NCBI RefSeq assembly: GCF_000743705.1 | Contig: NZ_JQEZ01000004.1 | Coordinates: 274,149-338,148 of the forward strand | Length of the DNA: 64,000 nt | Origin: Ruegeria halocynthiae | GTDB taxonomy: Bacteria; Pseudomonadota; Alphaproteobacteria; Rhodobacterales; Rhodobacteraceae | Reading direction: 5' to 3' | In this document: positions 25,294 through 33,096 of the stretch, one piece after another | Numbering within the stretch: the first letter of the stretch is position 1 | How the letters are laid out: every line of letters begins with the position of its first letter | The notes under the pieces: generated by a model | The model's database searches: none | Seen by the model: the letters and a program-made list of their open reading frames with translations, nothing else | What the model was told of the DNA's origin: nothing | Program-made: the position numbers and the translations under genes

Positions 25294-25862
25294 CAATACA
25301 CCGGCGGGGCGATGACCCAGATGGCCACGGCGGGTTCATCATAAGGGTTAGACCAATGATACGGCTCATGCCTGATGCGGAAACTGTCCCCCGGCCCGAC
25401 CGAGAACCGCCGGCCGCCGATTGTCAGATCCAATCGACCGGATACCAGATACCCGACCTCTTGCGTGGGGCGATCCGCTGGGGTCTGCATTTCCGAGTGG
25501 GGTTTGAACGTCGAATGCACCATCTCAAAATCGTCGGTCAGATCGGGCGACAGCAGCTCTTCGATCAGACCTTCTTCGCCTGATCCCATCGGTCGCCGCG
25601 ATCCGGCGCGCACGACATACCCCTGTTCGTCCACCGGCGCGGCGGAATGCGCAAACAGCATCGACATCGGCACGCCCAGACATTTCGCAATCAGGCGCAA
25701 ATCGGAAATCGACGGCTCAGAGATGTCGCGTTCAACCTGGCTTAGCCACCCGACCGACCGATCCAGCCGCGCGGCGGTCCCGGCCAGTGTCAAACCGCGC
25801 GCCTTGCGCAAGGCACGAATGTCGGCACCGAGGGTCGCGCTGGACGGGGCTTGGCTGTTCAT
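25293..25862 (-). CDS. XRE-type regulator with C-terminal cupin
   Basis: A 189-residue repressor or dual regulator. The N-terminal helix-turn-helix (about 10-68, with GLTLAGTAARLDRSVGWLSQVE) is followed by a cupin sensor domain (about 110-188, with TQEVGYLVSGRLDLTIGG and VGPGDSFRIRHEPYHWSNP). Proteins of this build (SutR, PuuR and relatives) often control amine or amino-acid metabolism. It is the first gene of the minus-strand cluster and is translationally coupled to lysE. The start at 25862 has CGGAG upstream. Two 25-base palindromic boxes lie 17-81 bases upstream and are the likely operators. Confidence 0.85.
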   Translation of the reverse strand: MNSQAPSSATLGADIRALRKARGLTLAGTAARLDRSVGWLSQVERDISEPSISDLRLIAKCLGVPMSMLFAHSAAPVDEQGYVVRAGSRRPMGSGEEGLIEELLSPDLTDDFEMVHSTFKPHSEMQTPADRPTQEVGYLVSGRLDLTIGGRRFSVGPGDSFRIRHEPYHWSNPYDEPAVAIWVIAPPVY

Positions 25863-25879
25863 TGGCGGCTCCGAATCCT

Positions 25880-25943
25880 GTGAAATTTTCCGTCTCTTTT
25901 TCACGATGCTGCGAATCAATGAAATTTCCAAGCATTTTTTCAC
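25880..25943. promoter_or_regulatory. Twin 25-base operator-like boxes
   Basis: Box 1 (25880-25904) runs GTGAAATTTTCC ... TTTTTCAC and box 2 (25919-25943) runs ATGAAATTTCC ... TTTTTTCAC. Both are 25 bases long, have nearly inverted ends (TGAAA/TTTCA), and repeat with a 39-base period. They fill the AT-rich region between the divergent XRE-cupin and DUF1294 genes and probably bind the XRE-cupin regulator. Confidence 0.6.
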
Positions 25944-25978
25944 TTGGGTCTGAACCTGCGTTTGGCTATGCCACGGGC

Positions 25979-26257
25979 ATGTGGATCGCGGTGATATATC
26001 TTTGGGCCATCAACGGCCTGACTTTGCTGGCTTTTGGTTGGGACAAGCTACGGGCCAGACGCCGCCGGGGCCGGGTGCCCGAGAAAAGGCTGCTGTGGCT
26101 TGCCGCGCTGGGTGGCAGCCCCGGTGCCGTGCTGGGCCGATGGATATTTCGGCACAAAACGCGCAAACGCAGGTTTTCACTGTGGCTGTTCGCGATATTG
26201 GCGGTTCAGGTGGCGGCTTGCTATCTGGTCGTCGTAAACGAGTACCGACTGGGCTGA
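25979..26257 (+). CDS. DUF1294 membrane protein
   Basis: A 92-residue protein of the DUF1294 family, function unknown. The layout is characteristic: a first membrane helix (MWIAVIYLWAINGLTLLAF) runs into DKLRARRRRGRVPEKRLL, then LAALGGSPGAVLGRWIFRHKTRK, then a second membrane helix (LWLFAILAVQVAACYLVVV). The ATG at 25979 was chosen because it opens the first helix. It is divergent from the XRE-cupin gene and could share its operator region, although nothing else links them. Confidence 0.78.
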   Translation: MWIAVIYLWAINGLTLLAFGWDKLRARRRRGRVPEKRLLWLAALGGSPGAVLGRWIFRHKTRKRRFSLWLFAILAVQVAACYLVVVNEYRLG

Positions 26258-26298
26258 AAAGCCCTCAACCGCGGCGACCTATACAATGGAGGGTGCCC

Positions 26299-26661
26299 TT
26301 GGACCTCGCAATTCGGGCCACGCGATACAGTATCTGGCTTCATTCCGCGCTACTTGCGGTGCTGTTCGGGTTGGGTATCTGGTTCAATGATACCGATACG
26401 ATGATGCATGCGCTGGGCGCAGCGGTCGCTATCTTTGTGTCGCTTCTATTCCTCATGGGGTTGCGCAGCGAAAACCGCTGGGCCGCTATCGTATTTGCGG
26501 CCATCTGTGCGCTCGATTTAGTGGACGCCATGATGCGGGGATTGAATCCAAACAACCTGGTCAATCTTGTCGATGCGATACTGTCCTTTGTCGTGATCTG
26601 CGGCGTCGTGATCTGGTTGCGCGAGCAAAGCATCGCGCGGCAAGACAATCGGGCCAGCTGA
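26299..26661 (+). CDS. Small integral membrane protein, TTG start
   Basis: About 120 residues with four hydrophobic segments (SALLAVLFGLGIWF, ALGAAVAIFVSLLFLMGL, AAIVFAAICALDLVDAMM, AILSFVVICGVVIWL). No family was recognised. No ATG is suitably placed. GGAGG at 26288-26292 lies six bases before a TTG at 26299, which I take as the start; a GTG at 26293 would sit too close to that site. Downstream ATGs would remove the first helix. It may be co-transcribed with the DUF1294 gene 41 bases upstream. Confidence 0.5.
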   Translation: MDLAIRATRYSIWLHSALLAVLFGLGIWFNDTDTMMHALGAAVAIFVSLLFLMGLRSENRWAAIVFAAICALDLVDAMMRGLNPNNLVNLVDAILSFVVICGVVIWLREQSIARQDNRAS

Positions 26662-26718
26662 TCCTTTGAGTTGGCCCAACGCGGTCGCGTCAAACAAGCC
26701 CGCACCGCATAAAACGCC

Positions 26719-27180
26719 TTACCGGCGCGCAAAGATCTGCGACAGGATCAACATCAGCTTTTCCGCATCCACCTGATCGAAGGCATCCGGCTGGTCACTG
26801 TCGATGTCGAATACCGCAATAACCTTGCCCGAGGCATCCCGCACCGGCAGCACCAGTTCGGACCGCGTGGAAGACGCACAGGCGATGTGACCGGAAAAGG
26901 CTTCGACATCCGGCACCAGTTGGATTTCACCCGTTCTTGCGGCGGCCCCACAGACGCCCCGTTCAAACGGGATCACCAGACAGCCGTGGCCGCCTTGATA
27001 GGGGCCGATCTTCAGGACTTCGGGTTCGGTCACGCGGTAAAAACCGGTCCAGTCAAAGCGATCATCGAAATGGTGCACCTCGCAGGCGACGGTCGCCATC
27101 AGGGCGACCTCGTCGGTTTCACCCTCGGTCAGGGCGGCGATGGTTTTGGCGAGCGTGTCGTAATCTGCGGTCATGGTCAT
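26719..27180 (-). CDS. msrC: Free methionine-(R)-sulfoxide reductase (GAF domain)
   Basis: Reduces free L-methionine-(R)-sulfoxide using thioredoxin. It is a 153-residue single GAF domain. Cysteines C67, C77 and C101 have the same spacing (10 and 24) as C84, C94 and C118 of E. coli fRMsr, including GVCGAAARTG and SGHIACASSTRSELVLP. That match makes the enzymatic assignment stronger than a general GAF call. ATGs at 27180 and 27174 are both usable. It stands alone between a convergent small membrane protein gene and the thiolase gene. Confidence 0.88.
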   Translation of the reverse strand: MTMTADYDTLAKTIAALTEGETDEVALMATVACEVHHFDDRFDWTGFYRVTEPEVLKIGPYQGGHGCLVIPFERGVCGAAARTGEIQLVPDVEAFSGHIACASSTRSELVLPVRDASGKVIAVFDIDSDQPDAFDQVDAEKLMLILSQIFARR

Positions 27181-27243
27181 CGGTCCGGTTCGGGGCCTAA
27201 GCAGGCTGTGTGATTGCCCAAGTAGGCCTTGAACGGCAACGCG

Positions 27244-28416
27244 TCAAACGCGTTCGATAGCAATGGCTGTCCCCTCACCGCCCCCGATGCAGATGGCGGC
27301 CACGCCGCGCCGCAGGTTGCGTTTCTCCAGCGCGTTCAGCAGCGTGACGATGATCCGCGCGCCTGATGCCCCGATCGGGTGCCCCAATGCACATGCCCCG
27401 CCATTCACGTTCACCTTGTCGCGCGGCAATCCCATCTCGTGCATGAAAGCCATGGGAACAACGGCAAAGGCTTCGTTGACCTCCCACAGATCCACGTCCT
27501 CTTTGGACCAGCCGATCGCGGACAGCAGTTTCTGCGCTGCGGGAACCGGGGCCGTGGTGAAAAGGCCGGGGGCCTGAGCATGGCTTGAATGCCCCAGAAT
27601 GCGCGCACGCACCGTCAGACCCTGCGCCTCGGCCGCCGAGGCCGAGGCCAGAACCAGCGCGGCCGCCCCATCTGATATCGACGAGGAATTGGCCGCCGTC
27701 ACCGTCCCATCCTTGCGAAAGGCGGGTTTGAGCGTTGGAATCTTTTCCGGCCGCGCAGATTGCGGCTGTTCGTCTGCCGATTGCGTGACTTCGCCTTTGC
27801 GGGTCTGGATGACGACCGGCGCGATTTCATCGCCGAATGCACCGCTGTCCTGCGCGGACAGGGCATTGGACAGGGATTGCAATGCGTATTCATCCTGGGC
27901 TTCGCGGGTGAACTGATAAGCCTCGGCACAATCTTCGGCAAAGGTGCCCATCAGGCGGCCCTTGTCATAGGCGTCCTCCAACCCGTCCAGAAACATGTGG
28001 TCCACCACCTGCCCATGCCCGATCCGCGCGCCCGCCCGCATCTTGGGCAGCAAATATGGCGCATTGGTCATGCTTTCCATCCCGCCCGCAACCATCGTAT
28101 CCGCGTGGCCCAGCGCGATCTGATCAAAGGCCAGCATCGCAGCCTTCATTCCCGATCCGCACATTTTATTGAGCGTCGTTGCAGGCACCTCTTCGCCCAG
28201 ACCCGCCGCAAACCCGGCCTGCCGTGCCGGAGCCTGACCTTGCCCAGCAGGCAGGACACAACCCATCAGAACCTCATCCACCGTCTTGGAACCAGCGCCC
28301 TGCAATGCGGCGCGAATGGCGGCGCCACCCAGATCGGCAGCAGTCACCGTGTCGAACATCCCCTGAAACCCACCCATGGGGGTGCGTGCTGCACCTGCTA
28401 TAACAACCTGCTTCAT
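27244..28416 (-). CDS. Acetyl-CoA C-acetyltransferase (thiolase)
   Basis: A 390-residue thiolase that condenses or cleaves acetoacetyl-CoA-type thioesters. The nucleophile is C86 in LNKMCGSGMKA. The acid/base residues are in GGACALGHPIGASG and in CIGGGEG close to the C-terminus. A GGAGG site precedes the ATG at 28416. It could serve acetoacetyl-CoA metabolism or beta-oxidation. No phaB or other partner is adjacent, so the pathway is not set by context. Confidence 0.88.
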   Translation of the reverse strand: MKQVVIAGAARTPMGGFQGMFDTVTAADLGGAAIRAALQGAGSKTVDEVLMGCVLPAGQGQAPARQAGFAAGLGEEVPATTLNKMCGSGMKAAMLAFDQIALGHADTMVAGGMESMTNAPYLLPKMRAGARIGHGQVVDHMFLDGLEDAYDKGRLMGTFAEDCAEAYQFTREAQDEYALQSLSNALSAQDSGAFGDEIAPVVIQTRKGEVTQSADEQPQSARPEKIPTLKPAFRKDGTVTAANSSSISDGAAALVLASASAAEAQGLTVRARILGHSSHAQAPGLFTTAPVPAAQKLLSAIGWSKEDVDLWEVNEAFAVVPMAFMHEMGLPRDKVNVNGGACALGHPIGASGARIIVTLLNALEKRNLRRGVAAICIGGGEGTAIAIERV

Positions 28417-28517
28417 CTGGATGCGCCTCCTCTTTTTCCGTTTCTGGATACCGAATGGTAAGAATTGCCGTCTAGCGTATTTCTACGAGTGAATTTCAGT
28501 TTAGAGGACCGTCGCGC

Positions 28518-28856
28518 ATGGCCCTGACCAGTACAACAACCGATGCCACCCAGATCATCACGGTTCATTCCGATCGGATTGATGCCGCGATGGCCATTCA
28601 GTTCAAGGAAGACATGCGCACCCAGGCCGATGGCGGGGCCGCGCGGGTGGTGCTGGACCTGACGGGCGTTGAATTCATTGATTCAAGCGGGTTGGGGGCC
28701 ATTGTCGCCTCGATGAAGCAGTTGGGCAATGATCGCAGGCTGGATCTGGCCGGGTTGCACCCGTTCGTCGAAAAAGTGTTCCGGCTGACCCGCATGGACA
28801 CCGTTTTCAAACTGTATCCAACGCTGGACGACGCTTTGGCGACGACAGCAGGCTGA
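28518..28856 (+). CDS. STAS-domain anti-sigma factor antagonist (RsbV/SpoIIAA-like)
   Basis: A 112-residue single STAS domain. The phosphorylatable serine lies in VEFIDSSGLGAIVAS (S56 or S57). Dephosphorylated forms bind and silence a partner anti-sigma kinase, here encoded 32 bases downstream. AGAGGACC precedes the ATG. No phosphatase (RsbU-like) or sigma factor gene is nearby, so the module probably connects with components encoded elsewhere. Confidence 0.82.
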   Translation: MALTSTTTDATQIITVHSDRIDAAMAIQFKEDMRTQADGGAARVVLDLTGVEFIDSSGLGAIVASMKQLGNDRRLDLAGLHPFVEKVFRLTRMDTVFKLYPTLDDALATTAG

Positions 28857-28888
28857 CTTCTTTGTGGATCTGATTAGGCACCAAGCCC

Positions 28889-29350
28889 ATGTGTGACGGC
28901 AAATGTTTGGATTTGAGCTTTGCAGCGACCGAGGCCGAGGCTAGCGCCGGAATCGCTCAACTCAGCAGATGTCTCGAGGTACACGGCCTGCCGGCCCACA
29001 AAGCCGGCGATGTCAAAATTGCGCTGGCCGAGGCGATCAACAACGTGGTCGAACACGCCTATGCCGATATCACCCCGGCCAAGGTCAAAGTCCGGTGTCG
29101 TCTGCATCAGAACTGGCTTGATATCCTGATCTCGGACACGGGCAATCCGCTGCCCGGTTTTCGCGTGCCGGACGGGGTTCCCGCTCCACTTGGATCGTCA
29201 ATCGACGAACTGCCCGAAGGCGGCTTTGGCTGGTTTCTGATTCACGAACTGACCAGCGACATCCGTTATGAACGCTGCGATGGCTGCAACAGGCTGTCCC
29301 TGCGTTTTGAATTTCCAAGGCCGCCTTGCGGCCAGAAAAGGCCACAATAA
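28889..29350 (+). CDS. Anti-sigma factor kinase (RsbW/SpoIIAB-like)
   Basis: A 153-residue GHKL ATP-binding protein that should phosphorylate the STAS partner upstream. The N-box is EAINNVVEHAY (48-58). The G1-type motif is ISDTGNPLP and the G2-type motif is EGGFGWFLIHEL. It forms an operon with the STAS gene. Its normal target could be a sigma factor, a biofilm/c-di-GMP module or an EcfG-like stress circuit; the sequence does not say. It has a cysteine-rich start (MCDGKC) and end (YERCDGCN), which is unusual. Confidence 0.82.
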   Translation: MCDGKCLDLSFAATEAEASAGIAQLSRCLEVHGLPAHKAGDVKIALAEAINNVVEHAYADITPAKVKVRCRLHQNWLDILISDTGNPLPGFRVPDGVPAPLGSSIDELPEGGFGWFLIHELTSDIRYERCDGCNRLSLRFEFPRPPCGQKRPQ

Positions 29351-29418
29351 AGCCCCGATAGAACCATTGCCGCGCCCCAAACCACAGACATAAAATACAC
29401 TGTAGCTCAGATAGCTTC

Positions 29419-29465
29419 CCTCGGCGCCAAGTGTCACAGCCCCCACCCAGTGAACGGCGCCGAGG
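29419..29465. repeat. Perfect 10-base inverted repeat upstream of GGT gene
   Basis: CCTCGGCGCC at 29419-29428 and GGCGCCGAGG at 29456-29465 are perfect complements with a 27-base spacer. They lie in the 190-base gap after the anti-sigma kinase gene and about 75 bases before the gamma-glutamyltransferase-family start. This could be a terminator without a T-run, a leader hairpin or an operator. Confidence 0.5.
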
Positions 29466-29540
29466 ATCTTATCCTTGATTTGACTGGACAATCACAGACC
29501 GCGATTTACCTTCAACGCGTTCTGACAGGAAAGCGAAGCT

Positions 29541-31118
29541 ATGCGTGATTTTCACACTCCGGGCAGGTCCGAAGTTCTTGCGACCGAGGGCATGTGCGCC
29601 ACCTCTCATCCTTTGGCTGCGAAGATTGCCGTCGACATTCTTGCGCAAGGCGGCAATGCAATGGATGCCGCCATCGCAGGTGCCGTCGCATTGGGCATTT
29701 GCGAACCTCAGATGACCGGCTTGGGCGGGGATTGCTTTGTTTTGTACAACCGCGCGGGTGAGGATGAAATCCGCGCCCTGAACGGCTCGGGGCGTGCACC
29801 TGCGGCGGCCAGTGCCGCCCACCTTCGGGCGCAAGGCATGACCGAGGTTCCGCTGAACACACCTGACGCCGTCACCATCCCGGGCGCGGTCGATGCCTTC
29901 TGCCATCTGGCTGAGACAGAAGGTAGAATAGGCCTGGACGCCATTTTGCAGCCCGCCATCCATTATGCGGAAACCGGGGTTCCGGTCGCGCCAAGGGTGG
30001 CGTTTGACTGGAAAGAGGGGGCCGCCACCCTGCAGGGCGCGGCGCGGGACCATTACCTGATAAACGGCAAAGTGCCGGAAATCGGGCAGGTTTTTCGCGC
30101 CCCCGGGCAAGCCGAAGTTCTGCGCCAGATTGTCGCGAAGGGGCGTGATGCATTCTATTCGGGCGACATCGCGCAGGATATGCTGGATGCACTGACAAAA
30201 ATGGGCGGCGTTCACACAGCTGATGATTTTGAGGCCGCTGCGTGCACAGAAACTCAGCCGGTCAGCGGACATTACAAGGGGGTGGACCTTGTCGAACATC
30301 CGCCAAATGGTCAGGGCGCAACGGCCATATTGCTGCTTAACATTCTGAAGAACTTTGACCTTGCCAGCATGGACCCGCTTGGTGTCGAGCGTATCCATAT
30401 TGAGGCCGAAGCCTCAAAACTGGCCTATGACGCCCGCAATCGGTTCATCGCCGATCCCGATCACATGGCACAGGCGGATCGTTTTCTGGTTCAGGATTTG
30501 GCTGACAAGCTGGCCGCCCTGATTGATCCGGGCCGCGCAATGCCTGCGGCCGCCCCGCTGACCGAAGCCATTCACAAGGATACGGTTTACATCACGGTCG
30601 TCGATCGCGACAGGATGGCCGTATCGCTGATCTATTCCATTTTCCACAGCTTTGGGTCGGGCATCGCGTCTTCGAAATATGGCATCCTGCTGCAAAACCG
30701 CGGGTCCGGCTTTACCTTGCAGGACGGCCATCCCAACGAATTCGGCGCAGGCAAGCGCCCGATGCACACGATTATCCCCGGCCTGCTAAAGCAAGACGGC
30801 CGTGTTCTGATGCCATTCGGCGTCATGGGCGGCGCGTTTCAACCCACGGGGCACGCGCAGCTTGTATCGAACCTGATTGATCACGGCCTCGGCCTCCAGG
30901 CCAGCATGGATGCGCCACGCGCCTTTGCAGACGGCGGAGTATTGAATCTGGAGCGCGGATTTCCGCGCAGTATTGCGCAACAATTGTCGGAAATGGGCCA
31001 CAACGTCCATATTCCGGAAACACCACCCGGTGGCGCACAAGCCATACGAATCCATGACAGTGGCGTTCTTGAGGGGGCAAGCGATCCGCGAAAAGACGGA
31101 TGTGCCCTTGGATATTAA
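29541..31118 (+). CDS. Gamma-glutamyltransferase-family Ntn hydrolase
   Basis: A 525-residue proenzyme of the gamma-glutamyltranspeptidase family, which self-cleaves to expose an N-terminal Thr. The expected cleavage/nucleophile is T348 in HKDTVYITVVD, followed by IYSIFHSFGSGI and the oxyanion-loop-like GKRPMHTIIPGLL. The large-subunit opening ATSHPLAAKIAVDILAQGGN and the GLGGDCFVL motif are typical. No signal peptide is present, so it is probably cytoplasmic, unlike classical periplasmic GGT. It could act on a gamma-glutamyl amide or other amide. Confidence 0.85.
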   Translation: MRDFHTPGRSEVLATEGMCATSHPLAAKIAVDILAQGGNAMDAAIAGAVALGICEPQMTGLGGDCFVLYNRAGEDEIRALNGSGRAPAAASAAHLRAQGMTEVPLNTPDAVTIPGAVDAFCHLAETEGRIGLDAILQPAIHYAETGVPVAPRVAFDWKEGAATLQGAARDHYLINGKVPEIGQVFRAPGQAEVLRQIVAKGRDAFYSGDIAQDMLDALTKMGGVHTADDFEAAACTETQPVSGHYKGVDLVEHPPNGQGATAILLLNILKNFDLASMDPLGVERIHIEAEASKLAYDARNRFIADPDHMAQADRFLVQDLADKLAALIDPGRAMPAAAPLTEAIHKDTVYITVVDRDRMAVSLIYSIFHSFGSGIASSKYGILLQNRGSGFTLQDGHPNEFGAGKRPMHTIIPGLLKQDGRVLMPFGVMGGAFQPTGHAQLVSNLIDHGLGLQASMDAPRAFADGGVLNLERGFPRSIAQQLSEMGHNVHIPETPPGGAQAIRIHDSGVLEGASDPRKDGCALGY

Positions 31119-31154
31119 TGTGTGTCGCGCAGTTTTCTGCGCGCGCCGCCACAT

Positions 31155-31481
31155 TCAGTTCAGATGAAAATGTAACGGGTATGCGCCGTTTTCAAATGGG
31201 CCGAACATGTCAGGGATATCGGGATGCTCAACCGGTTCTCCGGAATGATCCGCAACCAGATTTTGTTCAGAAACATAAGCAACATAGAAGGATTGGTCGT
31301 TCTCTGCCAACAGGTGGTAAAACGGCTGATCCTTGATTGGGCGGCTATCCTCAGGAATGGCCTCATACCATTCTTCCGTATTTGAAAATTCCGGATCCAC
31401 GTCGAAAATCACCCCTCGGAAGGGATGTTTTTTATGGCGGACAACCTGACCTAGGCGGTACTTGGCGTGTGTTTTCAGCAT
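31155..31481 (-). CDS. hspQ: Heat shock protein HspQ
   Basis: A 108-residue hemimethylated-DNA-binding-fold protein (YccV/HspQ). In enterobacteria it binds hemimethylated DNA and acts as a specificity factor for Lon. Recognisable parts are KYRLGQVVRHKKHPFRGVIFD and DVDPEF with EEWYEAIPED, then QPFYHLLAEND. It is convergent with the GGT-family gene (36 bases between stops) and divergent from the AEC transporter gene. Confidence 0.87.
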   Translation of the reverse strand: MLKTHAKYRLGQVVRHKKHPFRGVIFDVDPEFSNTEEWYEAIPEDSRPIKDQPFYHLLAENDQSFYVAYVSEQNLVADHSGEPVEHPDIPDMFGPFENGAYPLHFHLN

Positions 31482-31560
31482 ATTTTTGCCCCCGAAAAAC
31501 TTACTACCTCTTTCCGGGCCGAAATGCCAATCATTGATCTGAAATTAAGGGAAACAGACT

Positions 31561-32442
31561 GTGAACCTTTTGCTTACAGTGTTCGAAATCGTGGCCCCGG
31601 TCTTTTTGCTGGCGGGCATCGGGTTCATCTGGGTCAAGCTTGGATTTGAGTACCGGCTTGAGTTCGTTACCCGCCTTGCAGTGACACTGGCGGTACCCAG
31701 CCTGATCTTTGTGGCGCTGATGCAATCCCAGATTCCGCCGGGCGAATTGACCCGATTTACCCTGGCAGCCATCGCCGGGCATGTCGGGCTTGCAGGGGCT
31801 TTCCAGGTTTTCGTCCGCCTTACCGGGTTAGAGCAGAGAACCTATCTTTCGCCGCTGATATTCGGAAACACCGGAAATCTGGGTCTACCGCTGTGCATCT
31901 TTGCATTTGGTCAGGCCGGATTGGGGTTTGCGGTCATTTTTCTGGCCGTGACCGCGCTGTTTTCATTCACCTATGGAATATACCTTGTCGCGGGCAAAGG
32001 TGCCTTTGGCAAAGTCGCCCGAGAGCCGATGGTCTGGGCCACCTTGTTGGGCGCATTGTTCCTGTGGCGGGGGTGGGAAACGCCCGCCTTCCTAACCAAC
32101 ACGCTAGAGCTGTTGGGGCAAATGGCCATTCCGATGATGCTGATCACGGTTGGTGTCGCCATTGCGCGCCTGACAACACGCAAGCTTGGCCAGGCGATTT
32201 GGCTGTCAGTGCTGAAGCTTGCGGTCTGTTTCACTTTGGGCTGGGCGCTTGCAGTTCTGTTTGCGTTGGATGCGACCGCCTTTGGCATTCTGGTTCTACA
32301 AATGTGTACCCCGGTTGCAGTGACCTCCTATCTATTGGCAGAGCGGTTTGACGCGGACGCTGACGCTGTTGCGGGGATGGTCATGGTGTCGACGCTGCTG
32401 TCCGTGGGCGCGCTGCCGCTGATTCTGGCTATTGTTTTGTAA
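31561..32442 (+). CDS. AEC-family transporter (auxin efflux carrier-like)
   Basis: A 293-residue inner-membrane carrier with about ten helices in two halves. The family is indicated by LAVPSLIFVAL in the first half, FGNTGNLGLPLCIFAFG before the centre, and QMCTPVAVTSYLLAERFDAD in the second half. It starts with GTG at 31561, with AAGGGAA about ten bases upstream. Family members export or import malonate, malate and other carboxylates; the substrate here is unknown. Confidence 0.83.
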   Translation: MNLLLTVFEIVAPVFLLAGIGFIWVKLGFEYRLEFVTRLAVTLAVPSLIFVALMQSQIPPGELTRFTLAAIAGHVGLAGAFQVFVRLTGLEQRTYLSPLIFGNTGNLGLPLCIFAFGQAGLGFAVIFLAVTALFSFTYGIYLVAGKGAFGKVAREPMVWATLLGALFLWRGWETPAFLTNTLELLGQMAIPMMLITVGVAIARLTTRKLGQAIWLSVLKLAVCFTLGWALAVLFALDATAFGILVLQMCTPVAVTSYLLAERFDADADAVAGMVMVSTLLSVGALPLILAIVL

Positions 32443-32502
32443 CGATTGTGATTTCCTCAGGACTCAATTTGCGTTAGAATGCAGAAAAAAGGCTTGAGGC
32501 AC

Positions 32503-33084
32503 ATGAGCAGAATTCTTTTCGTACTCTTCGGGGTGCTGCTTTTGGCATCCTGTGGCGGCGGGTCTAAACAACCGCCCAGCAAACTCAATGACGCGTGCAG
32601 CATTGCGCGCGAACGTCCCGATTACATGAAGGCGTTCAAAAGCACGGAACGCAAATGGGGCGTCCCGGTCCATGTTCAGATGGCGACGATCTATCAGGAA
32701 AGCCGTTACAAGCACGATGCGCGCACACCACATCAATACGTGCTGGGCGTGATCCCGATGGGCCGTCAAAGCAGCGCCTACGGTTTCAGCCAGGCATTGG
32801 ACGGCACATGGGACGAATATCAGCGCGAAACCGGGAAACGCCGGGCCAAGCGTGACCGCATCCGGGACGCCTCGGATTTTATCGGCTGGTACATGAACAA
32901 AAGTTCCAAGCGGAACGGGATTCACCCCGCTGACACGCGCAATCAGTATCTAGCCTATCACGAGGGGCACACAGGTTTCGCCCGCGGAAGCTATCAAAGC
33001 AAGTCGTGGCTATTGAACGTGGCCAATGATGTGGATTCACGCGCCAGACTGTATCAGGCTCAGCTGGCCAGCTGCCGCTACTGA
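32503..33084 (+). CDS. Lytic transglycosylase-like lipoprotein (SLT domain)
   Basis: A 193-residue lipoprotein with a signal peptide and lipobox LLASC (C17), and a single small SLT-type domain. Its probable catalytic Glu is E66 in IYQESRYKHDA, followed by GFSQALDGTWDEYQ and YLAYHEG. It is expected to be anchored in the outer membrane and act on peptidoglycan. The start at 32503 follows TTGAGGCAC and opens the signal peptide; an ATG at 32479 adds eight residues. It is convergent with lolA. Confidence 0.78.
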   Translation: MSRILFVLFGVLLLASCGGGSKQPPSKLNDACSIARERPDYMKAFKSTERKWGVPVHVQMATIYQESRYKHDARTPHQYVLGVIPMGRQSSAYGFSQALDGTWDEYQRETGKRRAKRDRIRDASDFIGWYMNKSSKRNGIHPADTRNQYLAYHEGHTGFARGSYQSKSWLLNVANDVDSRARLYQAQLASCRY

Positions 33085-33096
33085 CGCAATCGCGGG

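Noticed and set aside
28410..28440. Further copy of the dispersed repeat (TTCATCTGG at the thiolase start)
   Set aside because: Only nine bases match. They are explained by the thiolase start codon and ribosome-binding site, and the A-rich middle and TATCCCGG are absent.
29198..29491. 97-codon minus-strand frame with a membrane-like start
   Set aside because: The start is a TTG without a clear Shine-Dalgarno, the second half is antisense to the anti-sigma kinase, and the composition changes sharply there. A partial real gene cannot be fully excluded.
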